From a virus: 64,000 nucleotides of DNA. The notes beneath the pieces were generated by a model, which made no database searches, was not told the DNA's origin, and saw only the letters and a list, made by a program, of their open reading frames with translations. Positions within the stretch are counted from its first letter, which is position 1; each line of letters begins with the position of its first letter. The stretch lies in the IMG/VR virus record IMGVR_UViG_3300042563_003307, positions 170,067-234,066 of that record; one strand, given 5' to 3'. This document shows, piece by piece, positions 45,702 through 53,612 of the stretch. Both the position numbers and the translations under genes were made by a program.

Positions 45702-46454
45702 TTATTTCTCAGGGTTTTCAACTCTCCATTTGTCGTAACGATCTACCACGTCTTGAAGTATTTTAGCTCTTACAATATCTTTATTCTCAAAAACATGGAC
45801 TCCAGTTCCTTTAATTCCGCTCATCAACTTCATAAATCCTGGAAGACCAGCACTAACCTTTGGTATATCATATTGACTAATATCACCAGTAACTAGAACC
45901 TTAGAATTTTTACCCATACGGGTTGTGAATAACATTAATTGTTTAAATGATGCATTTTGAGCCTCATCTAGAATCATAAATGAATCATCAAAGGTATCTC
46001 CTCGCATAAAGGCAAGTGGTTTAAATTCAATAGCACCTGAAGCGATCAGCCCTTCGGTTAATTCATCACCTACTATTTTTTTAAAATTTGAAATATATGA
46101 TTGCATGTACGGATCAACTTTGTCTGCAATATCTCCAGGTAGGAATCCAAGTTTTTCTCCTGATTCTTGAATTGGTTTACATAGGATAATTTTTGAAACT
46201 CCTTTTGTTGCTAGCAACCATAGGGAAGTATAGCATGCAGTAAATGTTTTTGAGGTACCTGCTGGACCTGAACAGAACGTTATTTCATTTTTTTTGATTT
46301 TTTCAAAATAATCATATTGAGATGGTTTTAATTGTACTCCTACTAAATCTAATTCTTTTACTACTGTTTTTTTAGGACGTCCAATTGGAGCTTTTGTAGT
46401 CGTAGGTTTTGCCTTAGTTGTTTTTGATTTACTTTCCACTGTTCTTTTTTGCAT
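45702..46454 (-). CDS. phoH: PhoH-like P-loop ATPase with basic AT-hook-like N-terminus
   Basis: 250 residues. The PhoH core is complete: GPAGTSKT Walker A at 63-70 (the usual GTGK is GTSK), KIILCKPIQESGEKLGFLPG, then FMILDEAQNASFKQLMLFTT Walker B and KVLVTGDISQYD sensor. The N-terminal 35 residues are Lys/Thr-rich with KAPIGRPKKT, an AT-hook-like GRP core that could touch DNA. PhoH proteins are widespread in large phages; a role in RNA or nucleic-acid metabolism is suspected but unproved. It follows the 85-residue UVR-like gene by 17 bases. Confidence 0.9.
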   Translation of the reverse strand: MQKRTVESKSKTTKAKPTTTKAPIGRPKKTVVKELDLVGVQLKPSQYDYFEKIKKNEITFCSGPAGTSKTFTACYTSLWLLATKGVSKIILCKPIQESGEKLGFLPGDIADKVDPYMQSYISNFKKIVGDELTEGLIASGAIEFKPLAFMRGDTFDDSFMILDEAQNASFKQLMLFTTRMGKNSKVLVTGDISQYDIPKVSAGLPGFMKLMSGIKGTGVHVFENKDIVRAKILQDVVDRYDKWRVENPEK

Positions 46455-46471
46455 ACAATTTTTGTATATAT

Positions 46472-46729
46472 TTAATCACCAGTCATCATGACAAGTTCTT
46501 TTAATTTCTTGAGTGATTCACATTTTTCATATTCCTCTAACTCAACAAAATATTCTATTAGGACATCTACGAATTTACTTCGCTGTCCAATTCCATGTGG
46601 AATATCTATCGTGTGACTTCCGTCGTTATAAACAATAAATCTATTAATGGTTTTTGTAAAATTTCTAGTAAGTATGTAATAGCTGGACCTCATCAGAGAA
46701 TCTCTTTCCTCCCCTGTTATATCTCCCAT
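46472..46729 (-). CDS. Small UVR-like motif protein (YEKC family member 1)
   Basis: 85 residues, ending LIEYFVELEEYEKCESLKKL-KE. The C-terminal helix shares the pattern E-x-Y-E-[KR]-C-x-x-[LI]-x-K with three other small proteins here (46819-47082, 48164-48457, 53612-53914). The pattern resembles UVR motifs of UvrB, UvrC, McsA and ClpC. The N-terminal part is a beta-type domain (FIVYNDGSHTIDIPHGIGQR). It may be an adaptor or regulator for a Clp-type ATPase, as McsA is for ClpC in Gram-positive bacteria; this is inference. Confidence 0.72.
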   Translation of the reverse strand: MGDITGEERDSLMRSSYYILTRNFTKTINRFIVYNDGSHTIDIPHGIGQRSKFVDVLIEYFVELEEYEKCESLKKLKELVMMTGD

Positions 46730-46750
46730 CTTTCAGTGGTGTTTTTAAAA

Positions 46751-46764
46751 GTGGCTATAGCCAC
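46751..46764 (-). terminator. Short intrinsic terminator
   Basis: GTGGC and GCCAC around a TATA loop, a perfect palindrome, followed on the minus strand by TTTT then AAAA. It lies about 55 bases after the stop of the 87-residue YEKC gene. Weak because the stem has only five pairs. Confidence 0.5.
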
Positions 46765-46818
46765 ATATAGTATATATTTTAACCAGTAGAATTAAAGATA
46801 TCCGGGCTAAAAAGGTTA

Positions 46819-47082
46819 CTATATTATATTGCTTGATAACATTTCAATTATCTTTTTAAGTTCTTTACATTTTTCATAATCTTCATTATCTTTAAAAAAC
46901 TTAAGAACCGTTTGCACTCCTTCTATTTTCTCTTCAATAGTTCCATCGTGCTTTAAGGCACCCATTTTACCATTAACAATAGAAGAGTACATTGCCTCCA
47001 TCATATCTTCTTTAGAGGCTTCGTGTAGTCTTTTTATAAATTTTCTTGATTCCTCCGGGCTTTCTTCTTCAATACTGCTCAT
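46819..47082 (-). CDS. Small UVR-like motif protein (YEKC family member 2)
   Basis: 87 residues. The N-terminus is acidic (MSSIEEESPEESRKFIKRLH), the middle helical, and the C-terminus reads TVLKFFKDNEDYEKCKELKK, close to UVR motifs where E-D-Y-E-x-A-A-x-L-R-D is usual. Its start overlaps the dnaJ stop by 14 bases, coupling it to a chaperone gene. It probably belongs to the same family as the other three YEKC proteins; function unknown. Confidence 0.74.
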   Translation of the reverse strand: MSSIEEESPEESRKFIKRLHEASKEDMMEAMYSSIVNGKMGALKHDGTIEEKIEGVQTVLKFFKDNEDYEKCKELKKIIEMLSSNII

Positions 47083-47902
47083 TTGGATTTTTTATCTTTT
47101 TAAGTAATTCTATTTCAGTTTCAGTTAAAGTTATAGGAAGAGTTCTAAGTTTCACCATAAGATTTCCGAATCCTTCTGCGTTATATATTGGCATTCCTTG
47201 TCCAACAACTCGTAGAAGTTGTGAATCATGAGAACCTTGAGGAACTTTGATTTTAATAGAATTTAGTTTGGTGTGGATTTCAAATTCTCCTCCGAGTAGA
47301 AGGTCAATCCAGTTTAGGGTTAATTCAACATAGATATCACTGCCATTAACAATAAGTTCAGGGTCTGGTAAAACATTGACAGTTAATATGATATCGCCAG
47401 GAGGCGCAGATGAATTTACAGGGTGATTTGCTCCTTTACCTGGGACTTTAAGTTTTGTTCCAGTTTGGATTCCTCGAGGTATATTGATATTAAATCCACC
47501 AGTACCGACATCAATATATTTTCTGACACCTTCATATGATTCCTCAACTGTTATATTTAATGTAACTCTAACATCATATCCTCTTGCTTGACCGCCAAAG
47601 GATTGATTAAACATGTCGGTAAAATCACCTCCAAAACCATGGAAAGCGTGTTGCCATGCAGATGTGGTGTCCTGGTTTCTTTGGAAATTTCCAAATGGAT
47701 TATGTCCTCTAGATGGATTATCATACTGTTCTTTTTTGACAGGGTCAGAAAGAGTTTCGTATGCTTCAGATATTTTTTTGAATTGCGAGTCGTCTCCTCC
47801 TGTTTTGTCAGGATGGTGTTCTTTTACAAGCTTTCTATAAGATTTTTTAATCTCTTCTGGAGTAGCACCCTTTGAAACGTTAAGAGTTTCGTAATAATTC
47901 AT
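47069..47902 (-). CDS. dnaJ: DnaJ/CbpA-type co-chaperone
   Basis: 277 residues. Residues 1-60 are a J domain with the HPD motif at 30-32 (KEHHPDKTGG). Residues 65-105 are a Gly/Phe-rich linker (GHNPFGNFQRNQDTT, FGGDFTDMFNQSFGG). There is no zinc-finger region, and residues 110-265 form the C-terminal substrate-binding domains (YDVRVTLNITVEESYEGVRK, GGEFEIHTKLNSIKIKVPQG). This is the CbpA-like class. No DnaK is in the window, so it presumably recruits host DnaK. It overlaps the YEKC gene downstream. Confidence 0.93.
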   Translation of the reverse strand: MNYYETLNVSKGATPEEIKKSYRKLVKEHHPDKTGGDDSQFKKISEAYETLSDPVKKEQYDNPSRGHNPFGNFQRNQDTTSAWQHAFHGFGGDFTDMFNQSFGGQARGYDVRVTLNITVEESYEGVRKYIDVGTGGFNINIPRGIQTGTKLKVPGKGANHPVNSSAPPGDIILTVNVLPDPELIVNGSDIYVELTLNWIDLLLGGEFEIHTKLNSIKIKVPQGSHDSQLLRVVGQGMPIYNAEGFGNLMVKLRTLPITLTETEIELLKKIKNPNEQY

Positions 47903-47908
47903 TAGAGT

Positions 47909-48118
47909 CTATTTTTTGGAATTTCTAACTCTAACTGTTTGTTTCATTACTGGAATTGGTGCAGATTTAACTTGTTTAATGCTATCTGCTTTTTTCTCGG
48001 CAACTAGAGCTGCTTGACCTTTTTTATAAGTTGCAATTTCTCTTAGTTGTTTGTTTTCCATACAGATTGCAATTCTTTCTAGACTATCTGCAATCTTTTT
48101 TAAATATTCTTCGTTCAT
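47909..48118 (-). CDS. Small basic helical protein, unknown function
   Basis: 69 residues. An N-terminal amphipathic helix (MNEEYLKKIADSLERIAICM) is followed by a Lys/Arg-rich tail (KQTVRVRNSKK). It is 6 bases upstream of dnaJ and just after the terminator at 48157-48176. It may bind nucleic acid; not recognised. Confidence 0.68.
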   Translation of the reverse strand: MNEEYLKKIADSLERIAICMENKQLREIATYKKGQAALVAEKKADSIKQVKSAPIPVMKQTVRVRNSKK

Positions 48119-48156
48119 ATCGATATACTTTATTAGTACATTATATATTAAAGAAA

Positions 48157-48176
48157 AAAGGTCCTATAGGACCTTT
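48157..48176 (-). terminator. Intrinsic terminator overlapping a stop codon
   Basis: AAAGGTCC (48157-48164) and GGACCTTT (48169-48176) form a perfect 8-bp stem around TATA, followed on the minus strand by T-rich sequence. The stop codon of the 97-residue gene (48164-48166) lies at the stem-loop junction, so a terminating ribosome would sit on the hairpin. Confidence 0.75.
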
Positions 48177-48457
48177 GCTTTCTTAAGTATCTTATTTATT
48201 TGGGCGCATTTTTCGTACTCTTCAAGCTCTTCAAAAAGCTCTAACATATCTCCTAGAATTTTAACAATAGGTTTAATATCAAGTTCTTGTTTTTCCATTA
48301 ATTTAAAATCAACTCCTTTAGAAATTATTTCAGCATAATTTTCATTTGCAAGCTTGATTTTTAAATCATACATTACGTTATTCATTTCGGCTTCTTTTTT
48401 AATAGTGTCGATTTCGTCTTCTTGTTCTTCAAATAAATTGTTAAAGTCTTCGTCCAT
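48164..48457 (-). CDS. Small UVR-like motif protein (YEKC family member 3)
   Basis: 97 residues, acidic at the N-terminus (MDEDFNNLFEEQEDEIDTIK). The C-terminus reads MLELFEELEEYEKCAQINKI, the same UVR-like pattern as the other three. It has its own copy of the phage promoter (48482-48512) with an AATTAAAACC leader, and it ends within a terminator, so it is a single-gene transcription unit. That arrangement suggests independent, probably early control. Function unknown. Confidence 0.75.
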   Translation of the reverse strand: MDEDFNNLFEEQEDEIDTIKKEAEMNNVMYDLKIKLANENYAEIISKGVDFKLMEKQELDIKPIVKILGDMLELFEELEEYEKCAQINKILKKAKVL

Positions 48458-48481
48458 AATTATAAGGTTTTAATTTGATAT

Positions 48482-48512
48482 GTAAATATAATACAAATTC
48501 CTGACACAGAAA
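48482..48512 (-). promoter_or_regulatory. Phage promoter, one-base-shorter spacer
   Basis: On the minus strand TTTC (48509-48512) is 18 bases from TATATTTAC (48482-48490), the only member of the set with a spacer of 18 instead of 19. A TTTT at the 19-base position may partly substitute. It drives the 97-residue YEKC gene. Confidence 0.65.
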
Positions 48513-48531
48513 AACTTTTTATCAAAAAGTT
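48513..48531 (-). terminator. AT-only hairpin after the exonuclease gene
   Basis: AACTTTTT (48513-48520) and AAAAAGTT (48524-48531) pair perfectly around a three-base loop. It lies 9 bases after the exonuclease stop and abuts the promoter at 48482-48512. Weak as a terminator because the stem contains only one G-C pair. Confidence 0.4.
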
Positions 48532-48540
48532 ATTAACAAT

Positions 48541-49272
48541 TTAAAATGGTACCTCATCTACCATATCCATTCCTGATATTTTAAGCATCACATTCATAGT
48601 GGCTTTAACATCTCCTTCACAATATGTTTTTATTCTTTCAATACTACCATTCCAATACTCTTCAGTTGTACTACTTGCTTCCATTATAGTTTTAGGAGAT
48701 GGAATATTAAGAGTGTTACAAATTAAATCTAGTGATGCACTATTCCAACCTGCAAATTTCCAAATTTCATAAGTATCTACTAGACAGTTTTCCCAAGGTT
48801 TTTTCTTTTGTAAATGAAATTGATGAGGTATTGCTACTCCGTTTACAATGGATCTTTTTATTAGATATGGAAAATCAAAGTTTTTAATATTATGTCCAGT
48901 AAATTGAACTGAAGGACTTTGATTAAAAACAGCTTGAGCTGTACCCATAAACTCTTTAAGAATTTCTATTTCGCTACCTTTATAGAAAGAACGAATTTTT
49001 GAGGTTGTAATACCATCTTGGAATTTAATTTGTCCCATAGAAATTACAATAACTTTGCTAAATTCTGGACTAAGCGCCGACATATGAGTATACATTTCCG
49101 CATCAGTAAGTTTTGCCAAATGAGATTCAGTATTTCTATGCTGTTCTGCTTTTTTTGCCCAATGCTTTATTCCGCCTGGTCTTTTAATACAGAATTCTTC
49201 GTAATTCGGATATTCTGAAGATGTTTCAATGTCAATAAATAACATTGACTTTAGTTCGGTAGTATTATACAT
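48541..49272 (-). CDS. 3'-5' exonuclease, DnaQ-like (DNA polymerase B exo2 type)
   Basis: 243 residues. ExoI: FIDIET at 12-17 with Asp and Glu. ExoII: FTGHNIKNFDFPYLI with Asp. ExoIII: YCEGDVKATMNV with Asp. This D-E-D-D arrangement and the size match stand-alone exonucleases related to the B-family polymerase exonuclease domain. It presumably proofreads or degrades DNA or RNA; no polymerase domain is fused. It overlaps the 82-residue gene upstream by 8 bases. Confidence 0.88.
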   Translation of the reverse strand: MYNTTELKSMLFIDIETSSEYPNYEEFCIKRPGGIKHWAKKAEQHRNTESHLAKLTDAEMYTHMSALSPEFSKVIVISMGQIKFQDGITTSKIRSFYKGSEIEILKEFMGTAQAVFNQSPSVQFTGHNIKNFDFPYLIKRSIVNGVAIPHQFHLQKKKPWENCLVDTYEIWKFAGWNSASLDLICNTLNIPSPKTIMEASSTTEEYWNGSIERIKTYCEGDVKATMNVMLKISGMDMVDEVPF

Positions 49273-49513
49273 TCTTTGAGTCGTTTAAATCTTTAAAAAT
49301 CTTATAAATTGATATTGGGTATACACATTTTTTTACACTTCTATCTGACTTTTCATTCATCCAATAATATGGGACTCCATGTAATTTAGTCAGTGAATCA
49401 ATTAAAGAAACTAATTGACCATACATAAGAATCCCTGCAAATTTAAAATAGTAATTCTCACCAATCTTTGGTTTAACTACGTAAATTTTAGGTTCTTTTT
49501 TATCTTTTGCCAT
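49265..49513 (-). CDS. Small basic protein upstream of the exonuclease
   Basis: 82 residues, Lys-rich (MAKDKKEPKIYVVKPKIGEN, DRSVKKCVYPISIYKIFKDL). The middle is hydrophobic but not long enough for a confident membrane helix. It overlaps the exonuclease start by 8 bases. Not recognised. Confidence 0.65.
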   Translation of the reverse strand: MAKDKKEPKIYVVKPKIGENYYFKFAGILMYGQLVSLIDSLTKLHGVPYYWMNEKSDRSVKKCVYPISIYKIFKDLNDSKNV

Positions 49514-49544
49514 ATACTAATTATACACAAAAAAATAAAAAAGT

Positions 49545-49763
49545 TTAAAGATGTGTAGTGTCAACGTGGTCATGTGACTGTCGAAGTATCATATATCGAT
49601 CATATGATATACTCATTTCGATCCATCCTCCAGTAATAGATTTGGGTACTTCGTGATGGTCAATTATATAGTTTGGTGGGGTAGTAACTCTTTCTAATAA
49701 AAAGTCCATCATCAAATCTGATTCTCTATTATGAACCCATATTTTTACAAATGTATTATTCAT
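49545..49763 (-). CDS. Small phage protein, unknown function
   Basis: 72 residues (MNNTFVKIWVHNRESDLMMD, YDRYMILRQSHDHVDTTHL), His-rich at the C-terminus (HDHVDTTH). It starts inside the end of the glycosyltransferase gene (8-base overlap). No motif beyond the His cluster. Confidence 0.65.
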   Translation of the reverse strand: MNNTFVKIWVHNRESDLMMDFLLERVTTPPNYIIDHHEVPKSITGGWIEMSISYDRYMILRQSHDHVDTTHL

Positions 49764-51606
49764 GTTCGTTATATATTATATTTGCCGCCATCTCTTCTTG
49801 ATTAAATCTTGACACTGTATTTAACGGTGCACCTGGATTTTCGTCATACGCCCAATCTTTTAATCCTAACTCTTCAAACCTGTTTTTGATTTGCTCGTTA
49901 TAATAATAACCTATTGTACGTACTCGTCTTTGAATATCTGCTCTTGATAGATTATGAGTATTCTGTCCATTTGCATTATTATATAAGAATTGAATATACC
50001 CTAATTTTGGTATTTTGCAAGTTATTGCTTTTAAGAAAGTTCTTACAACCAACTCATAATCATCGGCTATTACAAGACTTCTATTATGTCCTCCTATTTC
50101 AAAATAAGTAGATCGTCTCCATGCTCTTACGTGATTTGGTACACCAACTATATGTCTAATTGTTTTAGGATTAATATTCTGTTGATTAGAAACATTTAGT
50201 GTCTTTCCAGCATACTCTTCTTTTCTATATGATCCGTATCCAAGCGCAAATCCTTCGCTATATGTTAAAGAATTCCAGTTTTCATCAACTTCAACAGTGT
50301 CATTAAAAAAGAATCCGGCTTCTGGATGTTTTTTAGCTGCTTTATAAAGGTCTTCAGTACACCATGGAACTAATAAATCGTCATGGTCTAATTCAGCTAA
50401 AATAAAACCTTTAGCCATTGAGCAACATCTCCATTTAACCTCACCAATATTTCCACCGCTTTTTTCTCTAAAATCATAAAGGCGTACTCTTGGGTCTTTT
50501 GCTGCAATAGATTCTGCTATTTTTAATGTTTTACCACCATCAGTAGAGTCATTTACTAGTACCCATTCCCAATTGTTGTATGTTTGGTCTAGCAGCGATT
50601 GATATGTATTAAATAGTTTTTCACCAGTATTATATATTGGGGTAAAATATGATATCATTGAACTATCTTCTAATCCATCTGGGTTCAACAGACTTTCCAT
50701 TAAACACTGATACGCGATTTGTCCAGCATCTCTAGTGGAAACTTCTTTGTCAAGATTTAACCATTTTCGTCTAAATTGAAGTGGCATGCTTGCCATTTCT
50801 GGAAAGTTTTCCCAAGATTCTCCTCTAGTTATAATAACGTCTGGTTTAAATGAGGCTAGGGATATTGTGATGTCTTTGTCATTTTTTAAATACTTAATCT
50901 CCAAACTATCATCTTCATAGTCAAGTATTTTAAGTGATTTTAATTCAGGCTCATCATGCCCAATATACAATACTTTAGGAACTTTTGCAGTTGATTTTTT
51001 CTGTAAGTAATTGTAGTGTGATAGTACTCTTCCCGTAAATGTAAACCATTCAGGATGTTCGGCATGAACGGAACTTATAAAGATTCCATCAGCTTGATAA
51101 TCAGGCAAATATGAATATTCATATTCATTATAAACATCAATACTAACAATATATTGAGCTAAATCAACTCCCTGCACTTTCATAAATTTAGGATATGCTT
51201 TTCTATATGTTAAGTTTGTAAAATCTCTTCCGGCAACATGTTGTGAAACTACATGGATTTTTTTGTCTGGATTCTTTAAAGAAGATTGCAAAACATATTC
51301 ATAGAAACCTTCATGCATGATATTATCATCATCTAAAAAATAAACCCAACCATCTGATAATTTTGAAATTATGGCAGAACATTGAGGATATAACATTCCT
51401 ATAGCATCTCCTTTTTCAAAATGGTATGTTGTTAGATCGTCTTTTAAATCACATAGTAATTCTGCATCAATATCTTTAAGATTTGTAGTGTCAAATACTA
51501 TGTGCCAATTTATTTCGCATCCATTTGGTATATTGTTAAAGACAGATTCTTTAACAGTCTTTAAATTCTGTAGGCGCGTTGCTCGAGTTATTATACTAAT
51601 TTTCAT
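49756..51606 (-). CDS. Tandem-domain glycosyltransferase
   Basis: 616 residues. The N-terminal 200 residues form one GT-A-like domain with a DDD at 92-94 (YFLDDDNIM). A middle part (KVLYIGHDEPELKSLKILDY, KPDVIITRGESWENF) is Rossmann-like. From about residue 316 a second, canonical GT2 domain begins (YFTPIYNTGEKLFNTYQSLL, WVLVNDSTDGG) with AELDHDDLLVPW, the DxD motif, and GVPNHVRAWRRSTYFEIGGH. Such proteins transfer sugars to lipids, polysaccharides, proteins or modified bases. The acceptor is not evident: modified cytosine, fibre proteins and host surface glycans are all possible. Confidence 0.83.
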   Translation of the reverse strand: MKISIITRATRLQNLKTVKESVFNNIPNGCEINWHIVFDTTNLKDIDAELLCDLKDDLTTYHFEKGDAIGMLYPQCSAIISKLSDGWVYFLDDDNIMHEGFYEYVLQSSLKNPDKKIHVVSQHVAGRDFTNLTYRKAYPKFMKVQGVDLAQYIVSIDVYNEYEYSYLPDYQADGIFISSVHAEHPEWFTFTGRVLSHYNYLQKKSTAKVPKVLYIGHDEPELKSLKILDYEDDSLEIKYLKNDKDITISLASFKPDVIITRGESWENFPEMASMPLQFRRKWLNLDKEVSTRDAGQIAYQCLMESLLNPDGLEDSSMISYFTPIYNTGEKLFNTYQSLLDQTYNNWEWVLVNDSTDGGKTLKIAESIAAKDPRVRLYDFREKSGGNIGEVKWRCCSMAKGFILAELDHDDLLVPWCTEDLYKAAKKHPEAGFFFNDTVEVDENWNSLTYSEGFALGYGSYRKEEYAGKTLNVSNQQNINPKTIRHIVGVPNHVRAWRRSTYFEIGGHNRSLVIADDYELVVRTFLKAITCKIPKLGYIQFLYNNANGQNTHNLSRADIQRRVRTIGYYYNEQIKNRFEELGLKDWAYDENPGAPLNTVSRFNQEEMAANIIYNEHE

Positions 51607-51656
51607 ATTATTTATATAATAAAAATGAAATTAGTTTATATTTTTTTGGGATTTAT

Positions 51657-52358
51657 CTAGATACCATGCTTGATTCGGTTAAAAAGCATGCTCTTCATAA
51701 TTGGTAACATACAATCAGCGTAAGGAGGTGGTGTTGTTTTAAATTTTGCATCAAATCTAAAAAATCTATAAGAAGTACTTTCTAATTCTGTTCTTTTAAT
51801 AAACTCAGAAATCTCTTTGATTGAATTTTCTAACTCTTCAACTTTCTTTAAATTAAACTCGCTCCAATTTATTTTAAAAGATGAAGGTTCTATATAAGAA
51901 TAGACGTGAATTTTTTGATTTACAATATCGATATAAAAAATGTACCCTTTGGTATTGAGATGCTTTTTCTCTGGAATCTCAGTAATTGTGCACTGTGATT
52001 CTACAATTCTCCATTTATCTCTAATAGTTCGATATAAATCTTCTAGTTTTTCTATTGCAACATCGCAAATATCATACATTGAATTGATACCATTAGTTTC
52101 TTCTGGATAATCATACTTTAAAGACATAGTATCAACATCAATTCCAGTAATTATTCTGGTTTTGCTTTCAATTTCGTCTCTTCCGTATTTAATATTATAT
52201 AGTCTTTCGAGTTCTGTCTCTACTTCTAAAATAGCAGAATACAAGTTATTAGCAGAAATCATTTTTTTAATTTTATCGATTCCGGCTAGTAGCTTGTAAT
52301 ATTTTAACTCATAGTCATGAGGTGGCTCTATTAGCCAATTTGTTTCAAAGACGTTCAT
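51657..52358 (-). CDS. Phage protein of unknown function
   Basis: 233 residues, helical N-terminal half (YKLLAGIDKIKKMISANNLY, ICDVAIEKLEDLYRTIRDKW), beta-type middle (GYIFYIDIVNQKIHVYSYIE), helical C-terminus. No catalytic motif. It is separated from neighbours by about 50-60 bases on both sides. Not recognised. Confidence 0.67.
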   Translation of the reverse strand: MNVFETNWLIEPPHDYELKYYKLLAGIDKIKKMISANNLYSAILEVETELERLYNIKYGRDEIESKTRIITGIDVDTMSLKYDYPEETNGINSMYDICDVAIEKLEDLYRTIRDKWRIVESQCTITEIPEKKHLNTKGYIFYIDIVNQKIHVYSYIEPSSFKINWSEFNLKKVEELENSIKEISEFIKRTELESTSYRFFRFDAKFKTTPPPYADCMLPIMKSMLFNRIKHGI

Positions 52359-52419
52359 ACCTATATCTATCTTAAGTATAATAAATTATATAGGTATTTT
52401 TGTTTTATATTACTATAAT

Positions 52420-52731
52420 CTAGGACTTAGTTCTTTTAGTAATGGTGCTTTGAACTCTGTTTGGAGTTTTTCTAGGATTAACGGTAGTTAGTCCCCATTG
52501 TAGAATAAACCAACTTGCCTCTTTTTCAGCGGCTGCTTTTGAAATTTTAAGCACTTCTCGTATTCTTTCAACAGAATATTTAATAAATGTCTCTTCTTTC
52601 TCTGGAGTAGTTTTATAATCCATGTACCATGACGGGTTTGTTTTAACATCTTCGTATGTTACTCCATGGTCCTTAAGCTGATGGTTAATCAATTCAACAA
52701 AAAGCTCTCTTTGTTTTTCTCGGTTTGTCAT
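52420..52731 (-). CDS. Small helical phage protein
   Basis: 103 residues (MTNREKQRELFVELINHQLK, VERIREVLKISKAAAEKEAS), basic C-terminus (RKTPNRVQSTITKRTKS). Its ATG overlaps the upstream stop by four bases (52728-52731), showing coupling. Not recognised; a DNA- or RNA-binding role is conceivable from charge only. Confidence 0.65.
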   Translation of the reverse strand: MTNREKQRELFVELINHQLKDHGVTYEDVKTNPSWYMDYKTTPEKEETFIKYSVERIREVLKISKAAAEKEASWFILQWGLTTVNPRKTPNRVQSTITKRTKS

Positions 52732-52925
52732 AATGAAATTAATGAAATAAATGTATTTTTATCGTTTAGTCTTACAAAATCAGAATATGATATATCCACT
52801 AGGAATGAATCTTTAAAGTATGTCGGAGATATTGTAATTGGATACGTTTCTGCATCTAATTTTCCTTTAATTATTTTATCCAAATATTCAAGCTCGCCAG
52901 AATGTACGTAAAAATAGATTTTCAT
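52728..52925 (-). CDS. Small phage protein between ClpP and helical protein
   Basis: 65 residues (MKIYFYVHSGELEYLDKIIK, YSDFVRLNDKNTFISLISL), alternating strand and helix. It directly abuts the clpP stop (52926) and overlaps the next gene by four bases. Not recognised. Confidence 0.65.
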   Translation of the reverse strand: MKIYFYVHSGELEYLDKIIKGKLDAETYPITISPTYFKDSFLVDISYSDFVRLNDKNTFISLISL

Positions 52926-53612
52926 TTATTTTCTAGATTTTGATTTAACTGGATTAATAATCTCGTCGATTATACCGTACTTAAGTGCCTCTTCTGCGCT
53001 TAACCATAAATCTCGGGTAGCATCAGACATAACCTGCTCTGGTTTCTTGTCACAATATGAACCTAACAAATTAAATAGTTCTTTGTTGACTTTTTGCCAT
53101 TCTGCCCAGTCTATTTCGGCATCTTGGATATTCCCACTGAATCCTCCTGAGGATTGGTGTAACATAGTAGTCGAGTGTCTTAGTGAACTTCTCTTGCCTT
53201 TAGTTCCAGCTCCTAATAGTACTGAACCCATCGAAGCTGCCATTCCTGTATTTACTGTTTTGATATCAGATTTAATCCATTCCATAACGTCAATCATAGA
53301 AAGCCCTGATTTTACAGAACCTCCTGGACTATCAATATGCATTGTTATATCTCGGTCATCTGTGCTATCTAAAAACATTAATTGAGCTTGTACAATAGTT
53401 GACATATTGTCATTAACAGGCCCTGCAACCCACAATAATCGATCGATCATCAACCTTGAAAATATATCCATTTGAGTAGCTCTTAATTGTCTCTCTTCTA
53501 GAATATAAGGTGTCATTGATGATTCAATTTGATTTTTATAGTAGTGCATGTTCATTGAACTTATGCCCTTGTCTAGCATTGCGTATCTTTCGAATTCTTT
53601 TCCGTGATTCAT
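52926..53612 (-). CDS. clpP: ClpP-like serine protease
   Basis: 228 residues with an N-terminal extension of about 40 residues beyond typical ClpP. Catalytic triad: S127 in MAASMGSVLLGAGTKGKR, H152 in TTMLHQSSGG, D201 in DATRDLWLSAEEAL. The family turn MHIDSPGGSV is at 91-100. ClpP forms a two-ring barrel that degrades proteins unfolded by a Clp ATPase; a ClpC-type ATPase is encoded 2.1 kb upstream. The gene overlaps the YERC-motif gene by one base (TAATG at 53610-53614). Confidence 0.93.
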   Translation of the reverse strand: MNHGKEFERYAMLDKGISSMNMHYYKNQIESSMTPYILEERQLRATQMDIFSRLMIDRLLWVAGPVNDNMSTIVQAQLMFLDSTDDRDITMHIDSPGGSVKSGLSMIDVMEWIKSDIKTVNTGMAASMGSVLLGAGTKGKRSSLRHSTTMLHQSSGGFSGNIQDAEIDWAEWQKVNKELFNLLGSYCDKKPEQVMSDATRDLWLSAEEALKYGIIDEIINPVKSKSRK

